Shown here in pieces: positions 1 through 5,814 of a stretch of DNA of 5,814 nt. Positions within the stretch are counted from its first letter, which is position 1. Each line of letters opens with the position of its first letter. The notes beneath the pieces were generated by a model. That model worked only from the letters and a program-made list of their open reading frames with translations, did not search any database and was not told where the DNA came from. Source of the stretch: Allobrachymonas sp. GTDB lineage: Bacteria; Pseudomonadota; Gammaproteobacteria; Burkholderiales; Burkholderiaceae_C. The translations under genes and the position numbers were made by a program. Location: NCBI GenBank assembly GCA_030538335.1, contig JAUNUE010000113.1, positions 440 to 6,253 of the forward strand, written 5' to 3'.

Positions 1-1
1 G

Positions 2-1318
2 GTTTTTGGGCTTTGGGGCTATATCTTCTTGACCGCCGATGCCGGCCGCGAGCGCGAGCGCCACAAGGTGCCGTATGGCGCCATCATGACGATCAAGCCC
101 GACCAGCAGGTCAAGGCAGGCACCATTCTCGCCAACTGGGACCCGCTGACGCGCCCGGTGATCACCGAATACGCCGGCCAGATCCAGTTCGAGAACATCG
201 AAGAAGGCCTGACGGTAGCCAAGCAGGTGGACGAGGTCACGGGCCTGTCGACGCTGGTGGTGATCGACCCCAAACGCCGTGGCGCGACCAAGGTGGTGCG
301 CCCGCAGGTGAAGCTGATCGATGCCGCGGGCAAGGAAGTCAAGATCCCCGGTACCGACCACTCGGTGACGATCGGCTTCCAGGTTGGCGCGCTGATCCAG
401 GTGCGCGACGGGCAGGAAGTTGGCCCCGGCGCGGTGCTGGCGCGTATTCCTGTCGAAGGCCAGAAAACCCGCGACATCGTGGGCGGTCTGCCGCGCGTGG
501 CCGAATTGTTTGAAGCCCGCAGCCCCAAAGACAAGGGCGTGCTGGCCGAGACCACTGGCACCGTGTCGTTCGGCAAGGAGACCAAGGGCAAGCTGCGCCT
601 GCAAATCACCGACCCCGAAGGCCAGGTGCACGAAGAACTCATCCCCAAGGAAAAGAGCATCCTCGTGCACGAAGGCCAGGTGGTGAACAAGGGCGAAAGC
701 ATTGTCGACGGCCCGGCCGACCCGCAAGACATCCTGCGTCTGCTGGGCATCGAAGAACTCGCACGCTACATCGTCGACGAAGTGCAGGACGTGTACCGCC
801 TGCAGGGCGTGAAGATCAACGACAAGCACATCGAGGTGATCGTGCGCCAGATGCTGCGCCGCGTCGTGGTTGACAACCCCGGTGACTCCAGCTACATCGC
901 TGGTGAACAGGTTGAACGCAGCGAAATGCTCAATACCAACGACGCCTTGCGCGCCGATGGCAAGCTGCCCGCCACCTACACCAACCTGTTGCTGGGTATT
1001 ACCAAGGCGTCGCTGTCTACCGACTCGTTCATTTCTGCCGCGTCGTTCCAGGAAACCACGCGCGTGCTCACCGAGGCTGCCATCATGGGCAAGCGCGACG
1101 AGCTGCGTGGCCTGAAAGAAAACGTGATCGTGGGCCGCCTGATTCCGGCAGGTACGGGCCTGGCTTTCCACAAGGCACGCAAGGCCAAGGACGAAATGGA
1201 CGAGGCCGAGCGCCGCGCCATTGCCGAGGCCGAAGAGCAGGAATTGGCCGAGGCACAGGCTGCCGACACGACCGATGGCGAAAGCGACAGCGCGCCTGTT
1301 GCTGCTGCCGATGAGTGA
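2..1318 (+). CDS. rpoC: DNA-directed RNA polymerase subunit beta' (C-terminal part, 5' truncated)
   Basis: This is the C-terminal ~438 residues of the largest catalytic subunit of RNA polymerase, cut by the left edge (the full protein is ~1400 residues in proteobacteria). By comparison with remembered E. coli beta', it starts inside the SI3 insertion (ERERHKVPYGA, ANWDPLTRPVITE). It continues through the second arm of the trigger loop (GGLPRVAELFEARSPK, from base 482), the jaw (VSFGKETKGK), and the conserved VYRLQGVKINDKHIEVIVRQ block. It then reaches the switch region GITKASLSTDSFISAASFQ (from base 995) and RGLKENVIVGRLIPAGTG. The last ~45 residues are an Ala/Glu/Asp-rich, lineage-variable tail. 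The frame is intact to TGA at 1316-1318. An in-frame TTG at 29 is not a real start, because the frame is open to the window edge. Only the first ~6-9 codons look unlike rpoC. The gene is normally the last of the rplJL-rpoBC cluster, which agrees with the terminator that follows. Confidence 0.97.
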   Translation, partial: VFGLWGYIFLTADAGRERERHKVPYGAIMTIKPDQQVKAGTILANWDPLTRPVITEYAGQIQFENIEEGLTVAKQVDEVTGLSTLVVIDPKRRGATKVVRPQVKLIDAAGKEVKIPGTDHSVTIGFQVGALIQVRDGQEVGPGAVLARIPVEGQKTRDIVGGLPRVAELFEARSPKDKGVLAETTGTVSFGKETKGKLRLQITDPEGQVHEELIPKEKSILVHEGQVVNKGESIVDGPADPQDILRLLGIEELARYIVDEVQDVYRLQGVKINDKHIEVIVRQMLRRVVVDNPGDSSYIAGEQVERSEMLNTNDALRADGKLPATYTNLLLGITKASLSTDSFISAASFQETTRVLTEAAIMGKRDELRGLKENVIVGRLIPAGTGLAFHKARKAKDEMDEAERRAIAEAEEQELAEAQAADTTDGESDSAPVAAADE

Positions 1319-1331
1319 TGCCGCAGTGCTT

Positions 1332-1380
1332 GCCCGCAGCCTTTCAGGTTGCGGGTGGGCACCCGCGCATGCCTTCATGC
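1332..1380 (+). other. Tandem, mutually exclusive hairpins in the rpoC-rsmB gap
   Basis: Several inverted repeats lie between the rpoC stop and the terminator. Hairpin A pairs 1332-1341 (GCCCGCAGCC) with 1347-1356 (GGTTGCGGGT) across a 5-nt loop: 10 pairs, two of them G-U. Hairpin B pairs 1351-1356 (GCGGGT) with 1361-1366 (ACCCGC) around a GGGC loop, so it shares its left arm with the right arm of A. Hairpin C pairs 1367-1371 (GCATG) with 1376-1380 (CATGC) around CCTT. None of the three is followed by a T-run, so they are not canonical terminators by themselves. They could protect the rpoC mRNA 3' end or modulate the terminator. The pairing is read directly from the sequence; the function is inferred. 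Confidence 0.5.
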
Positions 1381-1384
1381 ACCC

Positions 1385-1414
1385 GCCTGTGCCGGCAACG
1401 GCACGGGCTTTTTT
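1385..1414 (+). terminator. Rho-independent terminator of rpoC
   Basis: GCCTGTGCCG (1385-1394) pairs with CGGCACGGGC (1399-1408) to give a 10-bp stem with one G-U pair, closed by a GCAA tetraloop of the stable GNRA class. Six T residues follow immediately (1409-1414). This is a textbook intrinsic terminator, 67 nt past the rpoC stop, and it most likely ends the rpoBC transcription unit. It stops only 27 nt before the rsmB start codon, leaving very little room for a separate promoter. Confidence 0.9.
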
Positions 1415-1441
1415 GTGCGTGTGCCCGGTACAGAGGGCTGC

Positions 1442-2848
1442 ATGAGCGGCACAACGCCCATCCCTTTGTGGCAACAACTGCAACAGGCAGCCGCTGTGGT
1501 GCAGGGCGTGTTGGCGGGCAGCAGCGCGACGGCTTTGCTGGACAAGGTGGATGCGGCTTTGCGCCCTGGTGTGCAGGCGATTGCGTATGCGGCCTTGCGC
1601 CAGTTGGGATGGGCGCGTTGGGTGCGCGGCCAGTTGGTGCCCAAAGCGCCGCCTGCCGCGCTGGATGCCTTGCTGTGCACGGCTTTGGCGCTGGCTGCAC
1701 AACCTGAGGCCGTTGGAAGCGAAGACGCTTCTTTACCCATCTACACCGACTTCACGCTGGTCAACCAGGCAGTCGAAGCAGCCAAGCGCCACAAGGCGCT
1801 GAGGCACCAGGCCGGGCTGGTCAACGGTGTGTTGCGGCGCTTCTTGCGGGAACGCGAGGCGTTGCAGACACGTTGCCGAGAACAGGCACCGCTGCACGAT
1901 CCGGTGTTGCTCAACGTGCCTGCCTGGTGGTGGCAGCGTTTACAAAAAGATCACCTAGAGCAGGCGCGCGCCATTGTGCATGCGGGCCAACAGACCGCGC
2001 CCATGACCTTGCGCGTCAACCGCCAGCACCATACGCCGCAAGCCTATCTGCAAGGCCCTTTGCAAGCGGCGGGCATGCAGGGGCAGTTGCAGGGCGAAGA
2101 CGGCATCGTGCTCGCCAAGCCGGTGCCGGTGCAGCAGTTGCCGGGGTTTGATGCAGGCCGCGTGTCGGTGCAGGATGCGGCAGCACAACTGGCGGCACCT
2201 TTGCTGTTGCAGGCGTTGGCGCAACAAAATCCGCAGCGCAAGGACTGGCGTGTGCTCGATGCCTGCGCCGCGCCGGGTGGTAAAACCGCGCACCTGCTGG
2301 AGCGGGGCGTTGCCGATGTGACGGCGCTGGAGGTCGATGCCACGCGGGCGCAGAAACTCCAGCAGACTTTGCAGCGTGTGAACCTGCAGGCCGACGTGCA
2401 AGTGGCCGATGCGGCCCTGCCTGCCGACTGGTGGGATGGCCGCCCGTTTGATGGCATTTTGCTCGATGCGCCCTGCACGGCGTCGGGCATCGTGCGCCGC
2501 CATCCCGATATCGTCTGGCTGCGCCGTGCAGAGGATGTGCAGGCCCTGGCCGCCCAGCAACGCGCCCTGCTCGATGCGCTGTGGCCCTTGGTGGCTGCGG
2601 GTGGCGTGCTGTTATATTGCACCTGTTCTGTCTTCCGTGCCGAGGGCGAAGACCAGGCGGCTTCGTTCCTTTTGCGCCACAGCGACGCGGCTCGCTTGCC
2701 TGCGCCGGGGCACTTATTGCCCTGCGCCAGGCCGCATCCACCCGGCTTGGGGGACAATGGGATTGACGGCAGCGGGCAAACGCCCGCTGCGCCGCCTTTG
2801 TGGAACCACGATGGTTTTTTCCATGCCCTGTTTGCCAAAAGCGCCTGA
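1442..2848 (+). CDS. rsmB: 16S rRNA (cytosine(967)-C(5))-methyltransferase RsmB
   Basis: A cytoplasmic SAM-dependent enzyme (also called Sun/RrmB) that methylates C5 of 16S rRNA cytosine 967 during small-subunit maturation. The product has 468 residues, a little longer than the E. coli enzyme (~429). Residues ~1-160 form the NusB-like RNA-binding domain, with VNQAVEAAKRHK from ~106 and GLVNGVLRRFLRER from ~126. The rest is the Rossmann-fold m5C methyltransferase domain. Motif I, LDACAAPGGKT (272-282), binds SAM. Motif IV, DAPCTASG (342-349), carries Cys345, expected to assist product release. Motif VI, CTCS (393-396), carries Cys395, the expected catalytic nucleophile. The C-terminus has the typical HDGFFHALF ending. 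ATG 1442 was chosen because it follows an AGAGGG-like ribosome site (1432-1437) and fits the family start. The frame stays open upstream to 1349, but that stretch encodes the terminator. The gene leads the rsmB-DUF4390-ntrY cluster. Confidence 0.95.
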   Translation: MSGTTPIPLWQQLQQAAAVVQGVLAGSSATALLDKVDAALRPGVQAIAYAALRQLGWARWVRGQLVPKAPPAALDALLCTALALAAQPEAVGSEDASLPIYTDFTLVNQAVEAAKRHKALRHQAGLVNGVLRRFLREREALQTRCREQAPLHDPVLLNVPAWWWQRLQKDHLEQARAIVHAGQQTAPMTLRVNRQHHTPQAYLQGPLQAAGMQGQLQGEDGIVLAKPVPVQQLPGFDAGRVSVQDAAAQLAAPLLLQALAQQNPQRKDWRVLDACAAPGGKTAHLLERGVADVTALEVDATRAQKLQQTLQRVNLQADVQVADAALPADWWDGRPFDGILLDAPCTASGIVRRHPDIVWLRRAEDVQALAAQQRALLDALWPLVAAGGVLLYCTCSVFRAEGEDQAASFLLRHSDAARLPAPGHLLPCARPHPPGLGDNGIDGSGQTPAAPPLWNHDGFFHALFAKSA

Positions 2849-3485
2849 ATGGCCTGCTGCGCAACGCCTGCTCAAGGCGTTGCTGCTGGCTTGCGCCTTG
2901 CTGTTGGCGGGGGCGCTGCCGGTCTTGGCGCAGGGCAATGGCGGGGGCAACGGCTTTTCGGATATGCGTTTTGACGCCAGCACCGACGGCGTGCGCATGA
3001 GCGGCAATATGCGCTTTACCTTGTCGGATGCGGTGCGCGATACGCTGAACCGGGGCGTAGCGGTTTATTTTGTTTTCGAGACGCAAACCACCCGCGACCG
3101 CTGGTACTGGTCCGACAAGGAAGTCTTCAGCAACAAGCGCTATATCCGCCTGATGTTCCAGCCGCTGACGCGGCGCTGGCGGCTCAACACCAGCAGCGAG
3201 CCATTCAACCGCGGCACGGTGGGCGTCATGCTCAACCAGCACTTCAACAGTCTGGACGAAGCGCTGGCCGTGGTGCAGCGCATTTCGAGCTGGCAGGTGC
3301 TGGAGTCGGACGAGTGGGAGCAGGATGCCGCATACAACGTGCGGGTGCGCTTCAAGCTCGACGTGTCGCAACTGCGCCAGCCCCTGCAGATCGGCACCGT
3401 GGGCCAGTCGGGCTGGAACCTGGCGCTGGATCGGAGCTTTCGCCTGATGGCGGCCGATGTGGGCAAGGCCTCTGCCAGCAACTGA
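2811..3485 (+). CDS. DUF4390 domain-containing exported protein
   Basis: A 224-residue protein resembling the DUF4390 family often found between rsmB and ntrY in betaproteobacteria; its molecular function is unknown. The N-terminus is a signal peptide: positive charges at R19 and K22, a hydrophobic core at ~23-37 (LLLACALLLAGAL), and a likely signal peptidase I site after VLA40. The mature protein should lie in the periplasm or envelope. Family-like segments are GVAVYFVFETQTTRDRWYWSDK (the WYW is at ~98-100), a RLMFQPLTRRWRL strand, and a late region with FNSLDEAL and SSWQVL. It ends with TGA at 3483-3485. ATG 2811 has a weak GGAA site 5 nt upstream (2802-2805). ATG 2823 is in frame and would shorten the signal peptide by four residues. 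Either start overlaps the rsmB end in a different frame (38 or 26 nt), suggesting translational coupling. Family assignment is from memory of sequence patterns. Confidence 0.85.
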   Translation: MVFSMPCLPKAPEWPAAQRLLKALLLACALLLAGALPVLAQGNGGGNGFSDMRFDASTDGVRMSGNMRFTLSDAVRDTLNRGVAVYFVFETQTTRDRWYWSDKEVFSNKRYIRLMFQPLTRRWRLNTSSEPFNRGTVGVMLNQHFNSLDEALAVVQRISSWQVLESDEWEQDAAYNVRVRFKLDVSQLRQPLQIGTVGQSGWNLALDRSFRLMAADVGKASASN

Positions 3486-3498
3486 GGTGCAGGTGCCC

Positions 3499-5814
3499 AT
3501 GGCCAAAAAGCCGCTTCTTCAAAGCCTGCGCAAAAACGCCCCCACGGTGTCGTGGATCCTCATTGGCGTTGTCGCCTTGCTGGCATCCATCGGTCTCGTG
3601 ATGATGTTCATGCTGGCACAGGCCACGAAGAACCGCGAGGCCTACGAGCGCAATTACCAGTTCCTCGTTTGGCTCAACGTGGGCGTGGTGGCAGTCCTGT
3701 TCGTGGTCTTGGGCTGGATGGCCTGGCGCATGTGGCGCCGCCTGCAAAAGGGCAAGTTCGGCAGCCGCCTGCTGCTCAAGCTGGCGTTGGTGTTCGTGCT
3801 GGTGGCCAGCGTGCCCGGTGCGTTGATCTATGTGGTGGCTTACCAGTTTGTCTCGCGCTCGATCGAAAGCTGGTTTGACGTGAAGGTGGAAACGGCGCTG
3901 GTGGCCGGTTTGAACCTGGGTCGCAGTGTGCTCGATACCTTCACGCAAGATACAGGCAACAAGACGCAGGCCGTTGCCGCCACGCTGGCAACGCAGCCTG
4001 CGTTCAACCGCGGGCTGGCATTGGAGGGGCTGCGCGTGCAGCAAAATGCCGAGCGCCTGGTGTTGTGGAGCCAGAGCGGGCAGCAGATTGCCGCGTCATC
4101 CATGGCCCATTTTGCGGCCCCGCCGCCACCGCCTTCGCCCGAAATCATTGAAACCCTCAAGACCCAACCCTCGGTGGCGTTTGTGGAGGGGCTGGACGAA
4201 GCCATCGATGATTCTGACAGCACGGTAGATACCACCGAAGCCACACCGCAAGAGGAGCAGGTGGTGGGCGATGGAGCCGCAGGCACGGCCCGCATTGTTG
4301 CTTACGCTTTGGTGCGCCCGGCGCAGTTTGGCCTGTTTGACGAAACCTGGGTGCTGCAACTGGTGCGGCCTGTGCCCGCCGACGTGCTGCAAAATGCATT
4401 GATGGTGCAGGAGGCCAACCGCGATTACCAGGAGCGGTCGCTGGCGCGCACGGGCATGCAGCGCATGTTCATTGGCACGCTCACGCTGACGCTGTTCCTT
4501 GCCGTGTTTGGCGCAGTGCTGCTGGCGGCCTTGCTGGCCGCGCAAATCGCGCGCCCCTTGCTGTATCTGGCCGAAGGCGTCAAGCAGGTGGCGGCTGGTG
4601 ATTTGAGCCCCAAGCACATCGACGATGCCAAAGACGAACTGGGCGGGCTGACCCGTTCGTTCGCGCAGATGACGCAGCAGTTGTTTGAAACGCGCCAGGC
4701 GCTCACGGGCAGCATGGCCGAGCTGGATGCGTCGCGCTCTGAATTGCAGACCATCCTCGACAACCTCACATCGGGTGTGCTGGTGTTGCGCGAAGACGGC
4801 ACGGTGTTGTCGGCCAACCCCGGCGCGGGGCGTATTCTGGGTGTACTGCCGCAGCAATTGCTGGGCAAACAACTGGACGAAATCCCGGGATTGACCGAGC
4901 TGGGCGTGGTGGTGCAACAGCAGTTTGATGCCATGCTCGAAAGCGAGCCCGTCGCCGCCGCAGAATCGGGAGAGTCCGCAGACGGAACGGTCCCTGCAAC
5001 CAGCGATGGTTCGGCCACAAGCCCGGCGGGCCACCACCAATGGCAGCATTCGATGGAGCTGAACCCGGTGGCGCACGAGGGCCTGCAGCAGGATGCAAGC
5101 ACGCTGGTGCTGCGCGGCGCCTTGCTACCTGATGGCGTGGTACCCGGCGCGCGTCTGCTGGTGTTTGAAGACATCTCTGCCATCATCTCGGCGCAACGCA
5201 CGCAAGCCTGGGGCGAGGTGGCGCGCCGCCTCGCACACGAAATCAAGAACCCGCTCACGCCGATCCAGCTTTCGGCAGAACGGCTGGAAATGAAGCTGAC
5301 CGACAGCCTCGAACCTGCCGAACGCAACGTGCTGACCAAATCGGTGCGCACCATTGTCGAGCAGGTCGATGCCATGAAGCGCCTGGTCAACGAGTTCCGC
5401 GACTATGCGCGCCTGCCTGCGGCGCAATTGCGCCCGGTCGATTTGAACCGACTCATCCTCGATGTGCTGCAACTCTATGGCAGCGAAACGGCCACCGTGC
5501 CGGTGCACGCTGAGCTGGATCCCGCCTGCCAGCCGGTGCTGGCCGATGCCGAGCAAATGCGCCAGGTGCTGCACAACCTGCTGCAAAATGCGCAAGATGC
5601 CCAGCAGCAGGCTGGCCATGGACAGCAGCCGGTGGAGGTGCAGACGCAATGGCGGCCTGCCAGCGCACGGGTGCGGCTCACGGTGTGTGATGCGGGGCCG
5701 GGCTTTCCCGAGCACATCCTGCAGCGGGCGTTTGAGCCTTATGTCACCACCAAAATCAAGGGCACGGGGCTGGGTCTGGCTGTGGTCAAGAAAATTGCCG
5801 ATGAGCACGGCGCG
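3499..5814 (+). CDS. ntrY: NtrY-family PAS/HAMP sensor histidine kinase (3' truncated)
   Basis: An inner-membrane sensor kinase of a two-component system: it autophosphorylates on His and passes the phosphate to an NtrX-type regulator. 772 codons are present and the frame is still open at the right edge. Membrane helices are at ~18-39, 55-76, 92-114 and 323-350. Residues ~115-322 form the extracytoplasmic sensor region, starting with the NtrY-like VSRSIESWFDVKVE. HAMP spans ~350-402 and PAS ~415-540. The H-box is ARRLAHEIKNPLTPIQ with phospho-acceptor His580. In the ATPase domain the N-box is HNLLQNAQDA (Asn697), G1 is DAGPGF (731-736), the F-box is FEPYVTTK (745-752) and G2 is GTGLGLAV (755-762). 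All catalytic boxes seen are intact; only the last part of the ATPase domain is missing. ATG 3499 follows GAGGTG (3484-3489) and AGGTG (3491-3495), 13 nt after the DUF4390 stop, so operon transcription is likely. Two low-complexity insertions (~206-264 and ~482-514) are unusual. The stimulus is unknown. Confidence 0.93.
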   Translation, partial: MAKKPLLQSLRKNAPTVSWILIGVVALLASIGLVMMFMLAQATKNREAYERNYQFLVWLNVGVVAVLFVVLGWMAWRMWRRLQKGKFGSRLLLKLALVFVLVASVPGALIYVVAYQFVSRSIESWFDVKVETALVAGLNLGRSVLDTFTQDTGNKTQAVAATLATQPAFNRGLALEGLRVQQNAERLVLWSQSGQQIAASSMAHFAAPPPPPSPEIIETLKTQPSVAFVEGLDEAIDDSDSTVDTTEATPQEEQVVGDGAAGTARIVAYALVRPAQFGLFDETWVLQLVRPVPADVLQNALMVQEANRDYQERSLARTGMQRMFIGTLTLTLFLAVFGAVLLAALLAAQIARPLLYLAEGVKQVAAGDLSPKHIDDAKDELGGLTRSFAQMTQQLFETRQALTGSMAELDASRSELQTILDNLTSGVLVLREDGTVLSANPGAGRILGVLPQQLLGKQLDEIPGLTELGVVVQQQFDAMLESEPVAAAESGESADGTVPATSDGSATSPAGHHQWQHSMELNPVAHEGLQQDASTLVLRGALLPDGVVPGARLLVFEDISAIISAQRTQAWGEVARRLAHEIKNPLTPIQLSAERLEMKLTDSLEPAERNVLTKSVRTIVEQVDAMKRLVNEFRDYARLPAAQLRPVDLNRLILDVLQLYGSETATVPVHAELDPACQPVLADAEQMRQVLHNLLQNAQDAQQQAGHGQQPVEVQTQWRPASARVRLTVCDAGPGFPEHILQRAFEPYVTTKIKGTGLGLAVVKKIADEHGA

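Noticed and set aside
19..750. - strand open frame (243 codons) opposite rpoC
   Set aside because: It is antisense to highly conserved beta' sequence and has no recognisable domain.
1349..1441. Upstream in-frame extension of rsmB from a TTG at 1349 (31 extra residues)
   Set aside because: The stretch encodes the right half of the hairpins and the terminator, has no RsmB resemblance, and ATG 1442 has a ribosome-binding-like AGAGGG just upstream.
2409..2810. Long N-terminal extension of the DUF4390 frame back into rsmB
   Set aside because: This stretch is out of frame with the conserved RsmB motifs IV and VI, which are clearly the coded product. The signal peptide places the true start at 2811 or 2823.
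2016..3506. Long open frame on the - strand (496 codons) opposite rsmB and the DUF4390 gene
   Set aside because: Its translation is Arg/Ala/Pro/His-rich with no recognisable motif, and it lies antisense to two well-supported genes. It is a shadow of GC-rich codon bias.
4096..5390. Two overlapping - strand open frames (326 and 321 codons) opposite ntrY
   Set aside because: Low-complexity Arg/Gln/Ser/Ala compositions with no family signature, antisense to an intact kinase with all its motifs.
1..5814. A novel defence, mobile or regulatory RNA system
   Set aside because: The sequence is accounted for by four housekeeping or signalling genes and one short gap. I saw no repeats of CRISPR type, no transposase, integrase, toxin or phage motifs, and no tRNA-like fold.

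Overview
The window is an ordinary chromosomal segment of a GC-rich betaproteobacterium, most likely Burkholderiales and probably Comamonadaceae (Acidovorax/Comamonas/Delftia-like). I base this on protein resemblance from memory: the RpoC C-terminus, RsmB, a DUF4390 protein and an NtrY-type kinase all read like that group. No search was run. All four genes lie on the + strand and nearly all of the sequence is coding.

Layout. Bases 2-1318 hold the 3' third of rpoC (RNA polymerase beta' subunit), cut by the left edge. Bases 1319-1441 are the only intergenic gap. It holds a run of hairpins that ends in a strong intrinsic terminator (1385-1414). rsmB (16S rRNA m5C967 methyltransferase) runs from 1442 to 2848. 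A secreted DUF4390 protein (2811-3485) overlaps the end of rsmB. A membrane sensor histidine kinase of the NtrY family begins at 3499 and is still open at the right edge (5814).

How the genes relate. rpoC closes the RNA polymerase transcription unit. rsmB, the DUF4390 gene and ntrY are packed tightly (38-nt overlap, then a 13-nt gap) and look like one operon. Its partner response-regulator gene, ntrX, is expected just past the right edge. rsmB is a ribosome-maturation housekeeping gene, while the DUF4390 protein and NtrY are envelope proteins. The linkage is therefore a conserved neighbourhood, not an obvious pathway.

I found no mobile element, CRISPR array, tRNA/rRNA gene, phage gene or defence system, and nothing that supports a new biological system. 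The points most worth a second look are the non-rpoC-like first ~20 bases, the rpoC terminator sitting only 27 nt before the rsmB start codon, the competing hairpins in that gap, and two low-complexity insertions in the NtrY sensory domains.
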